From Brevundimonas sp. A19_0 (lineage in GTDB: Bacteria > Pseudomonadota > Alphaproteobacteria > Caulobacterales > Caulobacteraceae), in the NCBI RefSeq assembly GCF_017744255.1, contig NZ_JAGHQP010000003.1, positions 124,001 through 188,000 on the forward strand: a stretch of DNA of 64,000 nt. Direction: 5' to 3'. Both the position numbers and the translations under genes were made by a program. Shown piece after piece: positions 45,563 to 54,571 of this stretch. The notes beneath the pieces are model-generated. The model saw only the letters and a list, made by a program, of their open reading frames with translations, ran no database searches and was not told the origin of the DNA. The stretch's first letter is position 1; each line of letters begins with the position of its first letter.

Positions 45563-46270
45563 ATGCGCGTCCTGTTGATTGAAGACGATCACGCCACGGC
45601 CCAGAGCATCGAGCTGATGCTCAAGTCCGAAGGCTTCAATGTCTACACCACCGATCTCGGTGAGGAAGGCATCGATCTGGGCAAGATCTATGACTACGAC
45701 CTGATCCTTCTGGACCTCAACCTGCCGGACATGAACGGCATCGAGGTTCTGCGTCAGCTGCGCGTGGGCAAGGTCAACACCCCGGTCATGATCCTGTCGG
45801 GAACCAGCGAGATCGAGACCAAGGTCAAGACGTTCGGCGGCGGCGCAGACGACTATATGACCAAGCCCTTCCACAAGGACGAACTGGTCGCCCGCGTGCA
45901 CGCCGTGGTGCGTCGCTCGAAGGGTCACGCCCAGGCCATCATCCACACCGGCGAGATCGCCGTGAACCTCGACGCCAAGACGGTCGAGGTCGACGGTCAC
46001 CGCGTGCACCTGACGGGCAAGGAATACCAGATGCTGGAGCTGCTCTCGCTCCGCAAGGGTACGACCCTGACCAAGGAAATGTTCCTGAACCACCTGTATG
46101 GCGGCATGGACGAGCCCGAGCTGAAGATCATCGACGTCTTCATCTGCAAGCTGCGCAAGAAGCTGGCGACGGCGGCGAACGGCAAACACTACATCGAAAC
46201 CGTCTGGGGCCGTGGCTATGTGCTGCGCGACCCGCAGGAAGGATCCGGATCGGTCAGCGCCGCGGCCTGA
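45563..46270 (+). CDS. ctrA: Cell-cycle response regulator CtrA
   Basis: A 235-aa OmpR-family master regulator. The receiver domain (1-120) has the acidic pocket EDD at residues 7-9, phospho-acceptor D51 and the [10 protein letters not shown] stretch; the winged-helix DNA-binding domain (about 128-228) contains [32 protein letters not shown]. The protein ends SVSAAA, matching the two-alanine end needed for ClpXP proteolysis in Caulobacter. ATG 45563 follows GGAGG. Phosphorylated CtrA represses replication initiation and activates flagellar and division genes, several of which are in this window. Confidence 0.98.
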   Translation: MRVLLIEDDHATAQSIELMLKSEGFNVYTTDLGEEGIDLGKIYDYDLILLDLNLPDMNGIEVLRQLRVGKVNTPVMILSGTSEIETKVKTFGGGADDYMTKPFHKDELVARVHAVVRRSKGHAQAIIHTGEIAVNLDAKTVEVDGHRVHLTGKEYQMLELLSLRKGTTLTKEMFLNHLYGGMDEPELKIIDVFICKLRKKLATAANGKHYIETVWGRGYVLRDPQEGSGSVSAAA

Positions 46271-46291
46271 TCCTCGCCAGACAGGACAGAA

Positions 46292-46326
46292 AAAAGGCCC
46301 GCTCCGGCTTCCGGGGCGGGCCTTTT
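46292..46326. terminator. Terminator between ctrA and DUF2141 gene
   Basis: Perfect 11-bp arms AAAAGGCCCGC (46292-46302) and GCGGGCCTTTT (46316-46326) with further pairing inside. The A-tract and T-tract make it bidirectional, serving both ctrA and the convergent DUF2141 gene. Confidence 0.92.
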
Positions 46327-46343
46327 CCATTTGGGCCGGCCGA

Positions 46344-46784
46344 TCAGAAGTAGGTCATGGCCTCGGTCATAAGGATGTCCTCCGACCCCACCGTGAACTT
46401 CAGGGCGTCGAAGCTGGGCATCCCCATCATGGGCGCCCCGCCGCTGGAGAAGGCGAAGCCTTCGGCCGGCATGCCGGACGGGCTCATATCGAACTGCTCA
46501 TTGTCGTTGGCGTCATGCATGACCATCAGGGCGTAGGTCCCCGGCGCGACGTCGGTGAAGACCAGATAGACCTCTCCGGCCTCGTTCACTTCGGTTTTGG
46601 CGGTGTACTCGCCGTGGGCAACCATGAAGGTCTGCTGGCTGGACAGGGTCGCCAGCATATGACCGCCGCGGGCCTCGACACCGGTCAGGGTGACGCGCAC
46701 ATCGGCGGATTGGGCAAGCGCGGTGGCCGGCAGGGCCAGGCAGGCGGCGGCGACCGCAAGGGAGGACAAGAGGGGCAGGCGCAT
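46344..46784 (-). CDS. Exported DUF2141 protein
   Basis: A 146-aa protein with signal peptide (LLSSLAVAAACLALPATALA, cleavage near 25) and a DUF2141 beta-sandwich: VRVTLTGVEARGGHMLATLSS, then APGTYALMVMHDANDNEQFDMSPSGMPAEGFAFS, whose HDANDNxxFD pattern is diagnostic. Periplasmic or secreted; function unknown. It shares a terminator with ctrA. Confidence 0.87.
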   Translation of the reverse strand: MRLPLLSSLAVAAACLALPATALAQSADVRVTLTGVEARGGHMLATLSSQQTFMVAHGEYTAKTEVNEAGEVYLVFTDVAPGTYALMVMHDANDNEQFDMSPSGMPAEGFAFSSGGAPMMGMPSFDALKFTVGSEDILMTEAMTYF

Positions 46785-46929
46785 GGAAATCTCCGGTTGG
46801 GTAACTTGCCAAGCACTTTAATATACAAAGTAGATGGACGCAAGGCCGGCACGCGACAGGCGGGTTGTGCCTTTTCCCCAGAGCGGGTCGTGGTTGAGGT
46901 TCCCGTGCGGAACGGTCTCGGCTATGACG

Positions 46930-46945
46930 GTGTAACCGATTACAC
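46930..46945. promoter_or_regulatory. Palindromic operator upstream of the GH3 gene
   Basis: GTGTAA (46930-46935) and TTACAC (46940-46945) form a perfect inverted repeat around CCGA, ending 15 bp before the GH3 start codon. The TGTAACCGxTTACA pattern resembles operators of LacI-family sugar regulators. A repressor gene is not in the window. Confidence 0.65.
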
Positions 46946-46960
46946 GCGAGTGCCTGCCTG

Positions 46961-49237
46961 ATGTCATTTCCCGCCTCCCGCACGTCCGAAGCCCGCCTGT
47001 CGTCGGAAGCGACCCGGCCCGGAACGGCAGGCAAGGCGGCGCCCCATGCGGAGCGGATCGAGAGCCTGATCTCGGCCATGACGCTGGAGGAAAAGGCCGG
47101 GCAGCTGACCATCATGCCGGCCGCGCTGGCACCGGCTCCGGCCAATGCCGCCAACCCCGCCGCCGTGCCCGGCTCGATCGAGGAACAGGCCCAGGCCGTG
47201 CGCGAGGGCCGTCTCGGCGCGGTATTCAACGGCGACTCGGCCGACTGGCATCGCCGCATGCAGACCGTGGCGGTCGAGGAGTCGCGGCTGGGGATCCCCC
47301 TGCTGCTCGCCGCAGACGTCATCCATGGCTTCCGCACCATCTTCCCGGTGCCGCTGGCCGAAGCGGCCGCCTTTGACGCCGACCTCGCCCGCCGCACGGC
47401 CCGGGCCGCCGCGGAAGAGGCGACCGCCACCGGCATCGCCTGGAATTTCGCGCCCATGGTCGACATCTCGCGCGACGCCCGCTGGGGCCGGGGGGTCGAG
47501 GGCGGGGGCGAGGATGTGTTGCTGGGCTGCACCCTCGCGGTCGCCCGGGTGGAAGGATTCCAGGGAGACAAAGGGCTGACGGATGCCGGCGCCATGCTGG
47601 CCACGCCCAAACATCTGGCGGGCTATGGCGCCGGAACGGGCGGCCTCGACTACAACAGCGTTGATGTTTCCGAGCGAACGCTCCGCGAAATCCACTTCCC
47701 GCCGTTCCAGGCGGCCTTCGAGGCCGGGGCCCTGTCGACGATGGCGGCCTTCAATGACGTGGCGGGGGTGCCGGCCCACGCCAATGCCTGGCTGATGAAG
47801 GATGTGCTGCGCAGCGAGTGGGGCTTCGAGGGCTTTGTCGTCTCGGACTATACGGGCGACTTTGAGCTGATCGCCCACGGCCTGGCCGAGGACGAGCGCG
47901 ACGCGGCGCGGCTGGCCTTTCAGGGCGGCGTCGACATGAGTATGAGCAGCAACCTCTATGCCGAGCATCTGCCGGACCTGGTGCGCTCGGGCGTGATCGC
48001 CGAGGCCGACGTCGATGTGGCGGTGCGCCGGGTGCTGACGCTGAAGGCGCAGCTGGGCCTGTTCGACGATCCCTACGGACGGCTGTCGCCAGAGCGCGTC
48101 GAAGCCAACGACCAGCCCCGCTATCGGGACCTGGCGCGCGAGGCCGGTCGCAAGTCGATCGTGATGCTGAAGAATGACGGCGGGGTGCTGCCGCTCCGGC
48201 GCGATCAGAAGATCGCCCTGATCGGTCCCTTCGCCGAGGGTCGCGACCATCTGAACGGGCCGTGGGTGCTGTTCGGGGACCCGGCCTATGCGGTGCCGGT
48301 CGACGAAGGCTTCCGCGCCGCCATGGACGACCCTGCGAACCTGACGGTCGTGCGGGGTTCCGAGGCCGAGGCTTCGCTGGAGGGCGGGATCGAGGCGGCG
48401 GTCGAGGCGGCCCGGGGCGCCGATGTCGTCGTCATGGTGGTCGGCGAGGGCGAGCGCATGTCGGGCGAGGCCCAGTCGCGCATCGACATCTGCATTCCTG
48501 AGCCCCAGCGCGATCTGATCGCGGCGGTGACGGCGGTCGGCAAGCCTGTGGTTCTGGTGCTGAAGTGCGGCCGGGCCCTGGTGCTGGACGAGACCGCGAA
48601 ACAGGCACAGGCTCTGGTCGTCGGCTGGTTCCTGGGCGTCGAGACCGGGAATGCGCTGGCCGATGTGCTGTTCGGCGCGCACGAGCCCAGCGGCCGCCTG
48701 CCGATCAGCTTTCCCCGTCACACCGGCCAGTCGCCCTTCCACTATGACCGCAAGGTCACCGGGCGCCCGCCGCTATCGCTGGAGCATGGCGAGGAGTTCA
48801 AGGCCCGCTACCGCGAGACGCTGAATGTCGCCGAATGGCCGTTCGGCCACGGCCTGACCTATGGCGATCCGGTCTATGAAGGGCTGGACGTCGGCGACGG
48901 CACCCTGGCGTGGGACGGCGAGCTGGAGGTGTCGGCCACGATCACCAACCGGGGTGCTCGCGCGGCCGAGGAGCTGGCGCAGCTGTACATCCACGACCGG
49001 GCGGCCAGTGTGACCCGGCCGATCCGGCAGCTGAAGGGCTTCCAGCGCGTGCGGCTGGAGGCGGGGCAGAGCGCGCGGGTGCGCTTCACCCTGACGCGCC
49101 GCGACCTGATGTTCGTCGGGCGCGAGCTGTCCTGGACGGTCGAACCGGGCCGGTTCACCGTCTGGATCGGGCCGAACGCCGAAAGCGGCCTGGAAGGCAC
49201 GTTCGAACTGCTGGCCGGCGACGCCGCCTCAGCCTGA
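46961..49237 (+). CDS. bglX: Glycoside hydrolase family 3 beta-glucosidase/xylosidase
   Basis: A 758-aa three-domain GH3 enzyme. The TIM-barrel domain (about 30-370) contains KHLAGYG and the nucleophile D296 in GFVVSDYTGD; the alpha/beta sandwich (about 395-600) has GEGERMSGEAQSRIDI; and a fibronectin-III-like end follows (from about 650). No signal peptide is seen at the N-terminus (MSFPASRTSEARLSSE), so it probably acts inside the cell on imported oligosaccharides. The specificity (beta-glucose or beta-xylose) cannot be read; the adjacent xylanase favours xylo-oligosaccharides. A LacI-type operator lies just upstream. Its end overlaps the convergent GH10 gene by 9 bp. Confidence 0.92.
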   Translation: MSFPASRTSEARLSSEATRPGTAGKAAPHAERIESLISAMTLEEKAGQLTIMPAALAPAPANAANPAAVPGSIEEQAQAVREGRLGAVFNGDSADWHRRMQTVAVEESRLGIPLLLAADVIHGFRTIFPVPLAEAAAFDADLARRTARAAAEEATATGIAWNFAPMVDISRDARWGRGVEGGGEDVLLGCTLAVARVEGFQGDKGLTDAGAMLATPKHLAGYGAGTGGLDYNSVDVSERTLREIHFPPFQAAFEAGALSTMAAFNDVAGVPAHANAWLMKDVLRSEWGFEGFVVSDYTGDFELIAHGLAEDERDAARLAFQGGVDMSMSSNLYAEHLPDLVRSGVIAEADVDVAVRRVLTLKAQLGLFDDPYGRLSPERVEANDQPRYRDLAREAGRKSIVMLKNDGGVLPLRRDQKIALIGPFAEGRDHLNGPWVLFGDPAYAVPVDEGFRAAMDDPANLTVVRGSEAEASLEGGIEAAVEAARGADVVVMVVGEGERMSGEAQSRIDICIPEPQRDLIAAVTAVGKPVVLVLKCGRALVLDETAKQAQALVVGWFLGVETGNALADVLFGAHEPSGRLPISFPRHTGQSPFHYDRKVTGRPPLSLEHGEEFKARYRETLNVAEWPFGHGLTYGDPVYEGLDVGDGTLAWDGELEVSATITNRGARAAEELAQLYIHDRAASVTRPIRQLKGFQRVRLEAGQSARVRFTLTRRDLMFVGRELSWTVEPGRFTVWIGPNAESGLEGTFELLAGDAASA

Positions 49238-50296
49238 GGCCAGGGCCCCGGCGACCGCGTCATAGAGCGGGGTCGCGGTGCCGGACGCATCGAACAGCAG
49301 CGGACTGTCGCGCCCGTCATCGCGTTCGTCGCGGCGCAGCCAGCTGTCCGTATCCCGTGCGCCCCAGACGGTGAAGGCATAGCGCTGCTCCGGCGGCAGA
49401 GCCATGAAAGCCTGGGCCAGCTCTGTGACGCGGGCGGTCTGTCGGGCCTGGCGTTCGCCCGCGCTGCGCAGGTCGATGCGGCTGTCGGAGCGCAGGGAGG
49501 CATCCAGTTCCGACACATGGACGGGCAGGCCGAAGGCTCCCGCCTCGCGCAGGAAGGCGGTGATCTGTCCGTCGGGGATGTCGATATCCAGATGGGACTG
49601 GCTGCCGATGCCGCCCAGCGGGGTGCCGGCCTTGAGCAGGCGTTCGACCAGTTTCAGGAAAGTCGCACCCTTCCGGGGCAGGTTTTCCAGATTGTAGTCG
49701 TTGAGGAACAGGATGGATTCGGGATCCGCCTCATGCGCGACGTCGAAGGCCCGGCGGATGTGGTCGATGTCCCCCAGCCCCTCGGACCAGTGGTGGGTTC
49801 GCAGGCCGTCGCCGTCCTCGGCCACCGCCTCATTGACCACGTCCCAGCCGACGGTCCGCCCACGGTAGCGGGTGACGACCTCGCGGATGTAGCGGTCGTA
49901 GTCGGCGGCAAAGGTCTTGCGGTCGAGGCCGGCGAAGGCCTCGGCCCCTTGCGAGTACCAGATCAGGGCATGGCCATGCAGGCGCAGGCCGTTGTCGGTG
50001 GCGAAGTCCGCGCACCGGTCGGCGAGGGTGAAGTCGAGGCTGCGATCCGGCCTGAGGATCGCCTCCATCTTCATTTCCCACTCGGGCGTGAACTGGGAGA
50101 AGTGGGTCAGGACCACGTCGCGCCAGCCGGCGTCGTCGAACTGTCCCGACATGCCGCAGACGCCGACGGGGCAGGGCGCCAGATCCTTCAGGGGGCTGAC
50201 GGGACCGAGCGGAGGGGTGGAGGGGGCGCTGCCACAGGCGGCGAGGGCCAGCGGGGATGCCAGCAGATGCCTGCGGGTCAGCCGGAAATCAGGCAC
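49229..50296 (-). CDS. Glycoside hydrolase family 10 endo-xylanase, exported
   Basis: A 355-aa enzyme. The N-terminus has a twin-arginine-like start (TRRHLLASPLALAACGS) with lipobox AAC, so it may be a lipoprotein exported folded. The GH10 barrel is clear: FTPEWEMKMEAI, LRLHGHALIWYSQ, the acid/base E156 in WDVVNEAV and nucleophile E263 in VHVSELDAS, plus the late FTVWGARDTDSWL motif. It cuts beta-1,4-xylan. Oddly, it begins inside the last 8 bp of fliJ, as if it were the third gene of the fliI operon. Confidence 0.94.
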   Translation of the reverse strand: MPDFRLTRRHLLASPLALAACGSAPSTPPLGPVSPLKDLAPCPVGVCGMSGQFDDAGWRDVVLTHFSQFTPEWEMKMEAILRPDRSLDFTLADRCADFATDNGLRLHGHALIWYSQGAEAFAGLDRKTFAADYDRYIREVVTRYRGRTVGWDVVNEAVAEDGDGLRTHHWSEGLGDIDHIRRAFDVAHEADPESILFLNDYNLENLPRKGATFLKLVERLLKAGTPLGGIGSQSHLDIDIPDGQITAFLREAGAFGLPVHVSELDASLRSDSRIDLRSAGERQARQTARVTELAQAFMALPPEQRYAFTVWGARDTDSWLRRDERDDGRDSPLLFDASGTATPLYDAVAGALASG

Positions 50297-50696
50297 GGCG
50301 CCTGAGGCCGAGGGCGTCGAAGGCGGCGGCTTCGCGGCGCTCGGCCGCGGCCAGACGCTCCAGCCGGGAAATCTCGGCCACGTGCTCGAATTTCTTGAGT
50401 TCCTCGAAGGCGCCGGTCAGGGCGTCGCGAGCGCCTTCTTCCTCGGCCTCAAGCTGGCCCAGGTCAGCCTGGGCGGTGGATTTGCGGTGTTTCCAGCCGT
50501 CCAGATAGGCCTGCAACAGCATGTTGGCGTCGGTATCGCTGCGGGCCCGCTCGCGCTCAAGCTCGACCTCGGCATCCAGAACGGCCAGTCGCATTTCAGC
50601 GGAGGCGCGGCGAGAACCGATCTCGGCCAGGCGCTTCTGAAGGGTTTCGACCTCATAGGTCGAGATGCGGATCAGGGACCGGGCCCAGGTGGTCAT
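50289..50696 (-). CDS. fliJ: Flagellar export chaperone FliJ
   Basis: A 135-aa protein, nearly all coiled coil (LIRISTYEVETLQKRLAEIGSRRASAEMRLAVLDAEVELERERARS onward). This is the FliJ pattern: a stalk that inserts into the FliI hexamer and links it to the export gate. Primary sequence is poorly conserved in the family; the call rests on length, coiled coil and position 4 bp after fliI. Its stop codon overlaps the start of the xylanase gene. Confidence 0.88.
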   Translation of the reverse strand: MTTWARSLIRISTYEVETLQKRLAEIGSRRASAEMRLAVLDAEVELERERARSDTDANMLLQAYLDGWKHRKSTAQADLGQLEAEEEGARDALTGAFEELKKFEHVAEISRLERLAAAERREAAAFDALGLRRRA

Positions 50697-50700
50697 GACG

Positions 50701-52080
50701 TCACTCCACTCGCTCTGCCAGACCCTGGTTCAGAATGCTTTCCAGATGACTAAAGGCGGTCGCGAGATCGCAAACCTCCTCAGGTTTCTGGGACAGGAAG
50801 GCTTCCAGCGCCGGATTGAGGGCGATGGCCCGGTCGGTGATCGGATCGGCGCCGGCGCGATAGGCCCCGATCTTGATCAGCTCTTCCATATTGGCATAGG
50901 CGCTCAGGCACTGGCGGGCCCGGCGGTTCAGTTCCTGCTCGGGCGGGGTCTGGCACCCCGGCAGGGTCCGGCTGACGGATTTCAGCACATCGATGGCGGG
51001 GAAGCGGCCCCGCTCGGCGATCTTGCGGTCCATGACGATATGGCCGTCCAGGATACCGCGCACGGCGTCGGCGATGGGCTCGTCGTGATCGCCGCCGTCC
51101 ACCAGCACGGTGAACAGGGCGGTGATGGCGCCCGTGGGCCGCCCGTCGGCATGGACGGGCCCGGGGCCGGCCCGCTCCAGCAGCTTGGGCAGTTCGGAGA
51201 AGACGGTGGGCGTATAGCCCTTGGTGGTCGGGGGCTCACCGGCGGCAAGACCGATCTCGCGCTGGGCCATGGCGAACCGGGTGACCGAGTCCATCAGGCA
51301 CAGGACCTGCTTGCCCTGGTCGCGCAGATATTCCGCACAGGCCAGGGTCATATAGGCCGCCTGGCGCCGGGTGAGGGCGGGCTCGTCCGAGGTGGCCACG
51401 ACCACGATGGCGCGGGCCAGACCCTCGGGCCCCAGGGTCTCCTCGATGAACTCGCGGACCTCGCGGCCCCGCTCACCGATCAGGCCGACCACCACGGCAT
51501 CGCACTCGGCGCGGCGGGCCAGCATGGACAGCAGGACCGACTTGCCGACGCCGGAGCCCGCAAAAATGCCCATCCGCTGGCCGCGACAGGTGGTGGCGAA
51601 GACGTCCAGCGCGCGCACTCCGGTGTCGAGGCGATGACCGACGCGCCCCCGGGTGTGGGCCGGCGGCGGTCCGGCGCGCAGCGCATAGGAACGCGACCCC
51701 TGTTCCAGCGGGCCCTTGCCGTCGATCGGCTGGCCGAAGGCATTGACGATACGGCCCAGCCAGGCGGCGGTGGGGCGGACCACGCCGGCGGTCTCCACGA
51801 TCCGGATGTCGGCGCCGGGGGCCACGCCCTCGACCGGGCCGAAGGGCATCAGCAGCGCCTTGGCCTCGCGAAAGCCGACGACCTCGGCGGGCAGGGGGGG
51901 CAGGCCGTGGCGCTCGATCTCGGCCCGGGCGCCCACCGCCAGTCGCGTCAGCCCGCCGCGCGACTCGATCAGCAGGCCGCTCACCCCCGCGACCTTGCCG
52001 GTAACGACAAGGGGATCGACGGCCTGGACTGCGGCGACGAGAGATTGCAAGGCGGGCCCCGGAAGCTGGCCTCCAGCCAT
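50701..52080 (-). CDS. fliI: Flagellar export ATPase FliI
   Basis: A 459-aa ATPase of the F1-beta-like family. Walker A is GSGVGKS at about 175-181; Walker B lies in [48 protein letters not shown], with the characteristic substrate-export stretch. It unfolds and delivers flagellar substrates to the export gate (FliPQR-FlhB, encoded elsewhere in this window). ATG 52080 is 12 bp from a CtrA box. It leads fliI-fliJ, and possibly the xylanase. Confidence 0.97.
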   Translation of the reverse strand: MAGGQLPGPALQSLVAAVQAVDPLVVTGKVAGVSGLLIESRGGLTRLAVGARAEIERHGLPPLPAEVVGFREAKALLMPFGPVEGVAPGADIRIVETAGVVRPTAAWLGRIVNAFGQPIDGKGPLEQGSRSYALRAGPPPAHTRGRVGHRLDTGVRALDVFATTCRGQRMGIFAGSGVGKSVLLSMLARRAECDAVVVGLIGERGREVREFIEETLGPEGLARAIVVVATSDEPALTRRQAAYMTLACAEYLRDQGKQVLCLMDSVTRFAMAQREIGLAAGEPPTTKGYTPTVFSELPKLLERAGPGPVHADGRPTGAITALFTVLVDGGDHDEPIADAVRGILDGHIVMDRKIAERGRFPAIDVLKSVSRTLPGCQTPPEQELNRRARQCLSAYANMEELIKIGAYRAGADPITDRAIALNPALEAFLSQKPEEVCDLATAFSHLESILNQGLAERVE

Positions 52081-52091
52081 CGGCCAACGTG

Positions 52092-52108
52092 GTTAACGAT
52101 TGGCTAAC
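52092..52108 (-). promoter_or_regulatory. CtrA box upstream of fliI
   Basis: On the fliI strand the site reads GTTAG-N7-TTAAC, one base from the TTAA-N7-TTAAC consensus, 12-28 bp upstream of the start codon. This is a strong candidate CtrA site for the fliI operon. Confidence 0.72.
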
Positions 52109-52257
52109 CGCGCTCGAATGGCGGGCGTGGGCTGTGGGTCGGTCCCGCCCGTTCCTGTGTCTCGCCCTCAGGTCGGCTCCCGGATCGCCTGTAGCCCTTG
52201 CATGACGGCGGATCGTGCCGATCTGAAGGGGCCTTTTCGAGTCCGGAGACCTCCCCC

Positions 52258-53247
52258 ATGACCGGTTCCATCCCCGCTTCGCCCGACATGTCCCGCCACG
52301 CCCGCGCCGGTCGCGGCAAGGTCTATGGCTCGATCCTCGAGACCATCGGGGACACCCCGCTGATCGAACTGCCGCGCCTGTCTGAAGAGTTGAAGCCCAA
52401 GGCGCGCGTGCTGGCCAAGCTGGAGTTCTTCAATCCGCTGAGCTCGGTGAAGGACCGGATCGGTCTGGCGATGATCGAGGCGCTGGAGCAGGCCGGCAAG
52501 CTGAAGCCCGGTGCGGTGCTGATCGAGCCGACCAGCGGCAATACCGGCATCGCCCTGGCCTTTGTGGCGGCGGCCAAGGGCTATCGCCTGATCCTGGTCA
52601 TGCCCGAGAGCATGTCGATGGAGCGCCGCAAGATGCTGGCCCTTCTGGGGGCTGAACTGGTGCTGACCCCGGCGGACAAGGGGATGAAGGGCGCCATCGC
52701 CACGGCGCATGAGCTGCTGGAGAAGACCCCGGGCGCGGTCTCTCCTGCCCAGTTCGACAATCCCGCCAATCCCGCCATCCACCGGGTCTCGACCGCCGAG
52801 GAAATCTGGGCGGATACCGACGGGGCCGTGGACATGGTGATCGCCGGGGTCGGGACCGGAGGCACGATCACGGGCGTGGGCCAGGTGCTGAAGGCGAAGA
52901 AGCCGTCGGTGCAGATGGTGGCGGTTGAGCCCACCGACTCGCCGGTCCTGTCCGGAGGCGAGCCCGGGCCGCACAAGATCCAGGGTATCGGGGCCGGCTT
53001 TGTGCCCTCCATCGTCGATCGCGACGTGATCGATTCCGTGGAACAGGTCAGCAATGACGAGGCCTTCCACATGGCGCGGCGCGCGGCCCGTACCGAGGGG
53101 CTGACCGTCGGCATCAGCTCGGGCGCCGCCCTGACGGCCGCCTTCCGTCAGGCCGCCCGGGACGAGAACGCCGGCAAGACGATCGTCGTCATCATCCCGA
53201 GCTTTGCCGAACGCTATCTGTCGACGGCGTTGTTCGAGGGGCTCTAG
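52258..53247 (+). CDS. cysK: Cysteine synthase A (O-acetylserine sulfhydrylase)
   Basis: A 329-aa PLP enzyme that makes cysteine from O-acetylserine and sulphide. PLP lysine K65 is in [11 protein letters not shown]; the substrate loop TSGNTG is at 92-97; the phosphate-binding GTGGTITG and [12 protein letters not shown] are intact. I take ATG 52258, as the frame upstream begins with TTG; a second ATG at 52288 is also possible. Its N-terminus is about 18 residues longer than usual. It precedes the NADAR gene by 8 bp, probably in one operon. Confidence 0.95.
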   Translation: MTGSIPASPDMSRHARAGRGKVYGSILETIGDTPLIELPRLSEELKPKARVLAKLEFFNPLSSVKDRIGLAMIEALEQAGKLKPGAVLIEPTSGNTGIALAFVAAAKGYRLILVMPESMSMERRKMLALLGAELVLTPADKGMKGAIATAHELLEKTPGAVSPAQFDNPANPAIHRVSTAEEIWADTDGAVDMVIAGVGTGGTITGVGQVLKAKKPSVQMVAVEPTDSPVLSGGEPGPHKIQGIGAGFVPSIVDRDVIDSVEQVSNDEAFHMARRAARTEGLTVGISSGAALTAAFRQAARDENAGKTIVVIIPSFAERYLSTALFEGL

Positions 53248-53255
53248 GGCGTCCT

Positions 53256-53750
53256 ATGAGGGAAGAGGATCTGCCCGACCCTGAGGCGTTCAGTCAGTTC
53301 CACCCCTTCATCAAGGGGGTGTTCAGCCAGTGGCATCCCACGCGCTTCACTGTCGGGGACGAGACCTTCGTCAATGCCGAGCAGTGGATGATGGTGCAGA
53401 AGGCGCGACTGTTTGCGGACCACGGGGTTGCATCTGCCATTATGGCCACGGACGACCCGGCCGTGCAGAAGCGACACGGTCAAACCGTCTCGGGCTTCGA
53501 CGACGATGTCTGGCGCGCTCACAGGGTGCGCATCGTGCATCAGGGCAATCTGGCCAAGTTCAGCCAGAACGAAGGAGCCGGCCGCCAGTTGAAGGCCACG
53601 GCTCCGGCCATGCTGGTCGAGGCCAATCCGCGCGACTGGAACTGGGGAAACGGCCTGGCGCTCGACGACCCCGGGAATCACGATCCCGGAGCCTGGAAGG
53701 GCAGAAACCTGCTGGGCCGCGTTCTGACTCTGGTCCGCGACCAGGTCTGA
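53256..53750 (+). CDS. NADAR family protein (YbiA-like)
   Basis: A 164-aa protein with the NADAR pattern: FKG-W-type start FSQWHPTRFTVGDETFVNAEQWMMVQKARLFAD, the middle GRQLKATAPAMLVEANPRDWNWGNGL and the end WKGRNLLGRVLTLVRDQV. NADAR domains include N-glycosidases that remove harmful riboflavin intermediates (YbiA) and ADP-ribose-linked enzymes. It follows cysK by 8 bp, so the two are probably cotranscribed; the reason is not clear. Confidence 0.9.
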   Translation: MREEDLPDPEAFSQFHPFIKGVFSQWHPTRFTVGDETFVNAEQWMMVQKARLFADHGVASAIMATDDPAVQKRHGQTVSGFDDDVWRAHRVRIVHQGNLAKFSQNEGAGRQLKATAPAMLVEANPRDWNWGNGLALDDPGNHDPGAWKGRNLLGRVLTLVRDQV

Positions 53751-53765
53751 GCCTTGGCCGGGGTT

Positions 53766-54464
53766 CTAGGGCGCGTAGAGCCCGGCCAGAAGGCCGATGC
53801 CGATGATGGGCAGGATGCCGAGGGAGGCGAAAATCTGGATGGCGAGGGTCAGGGCCACCCCCTTGGCCACGCCCGGACCCCATGACTGGTACCAGCGTCC
53901 GCCCCCCATCCGCAGGAAGGTGACCACGCTGGCGACCAGCAGGAACAGCAGCCAGTAGCCGCTGAAAACGGGATCAAAGGCGAACGGGCTGAGCGGCAGG
54001 CTCAGGATGGTCAGGGCGTTCAGAAAGGCGAATGTGGCCCGAAAGGCCCGGCGCCAGCCGAGGTCATCAGGGTCCCACCAGCGAAGCAGCGGCGCGCAGA
54101 CCAGGGCGTAGACGGTCAGCAGGATGGGCACCATGGTCAGGCTCATCCAGTTGTCGGCGTCGGCCATGAAGCCCTCGCGAGACTTGCCCGAGGCCTCGAT
54201 CACCGGGTCGATCGCCTCTGCCGGGAAGGCCTCGAGATAGATGCCGGTTCCTCCCTTCAGGAACAGCACCAGCATCAGCAGGCCGCACAGGGTCAGATAC
54301 AGCCGGAGCGGCCGGGCATAGTGGCCTCCGCCATCCGGGCCTTCGACCATATAGGTTTCAAGCAGGGCGCGCGGGCGGATCAGGCTGTCGCGCAGGGTTC
54401 GCCATTCCGCCCGGCCGAAGCCCGTGGCGTCCTCGCTCAGCTCATGCAGTCCGCGGTCGTTCAT
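53766..54464 (-). CDS. Multi-pass membrane protein, DUF3667-like
   Basis: A 232-aa protein. A short soluble start (LHELSEDATGFGRAEWRTLRDSLIRPRALLETYMVEG) leads to five membrane segments (about 55-72, 107-128, 142-160, 167-185, 200-228). The RPxALLxxYxxG stretch before the first helix is similar to DUF3667 proteins. Function is unknown. It converges with the NADAR gene. Confidence 0.72.
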   Translation of the reverse strand: MNDRGLHELSEDATGFGRAEWRTLRDSLIRPRALLETYMVEGPDGGGHYARPLRLYLTLCGLLMLVLFLKGGTGIYLEAFPAEAIDPVIEASGKSREGFMADADNWMSLTMVPILLTVYALVCAPLLRWWDPDDLGWRRAFRATFAFLNALTILSLPLSPFAFDPVFSGYWLLFLLVASVVTFLRMGGGRWYQSWGPGVAKGVALTLAIQIFASLGILPIIGIGLLAGLYAP

Positions 54465-54571
54465 GGCGTGCCCCCCGCCTCTTCAAAGCCCAGCCGGCCG
54501 AAGGGTGCAAGAGCCATGACGCGGGGCGTCTTGACCGGCGGTTAACCGAACCGGGCGAGGATTGGATCGAC

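Noticed and set aside
49229..49237. Possible frameshift at the GH3/GH10 overlap
   Set aside because: Both proteins end in normal family positions; it is an ordinary 9-bp convergent overlap.
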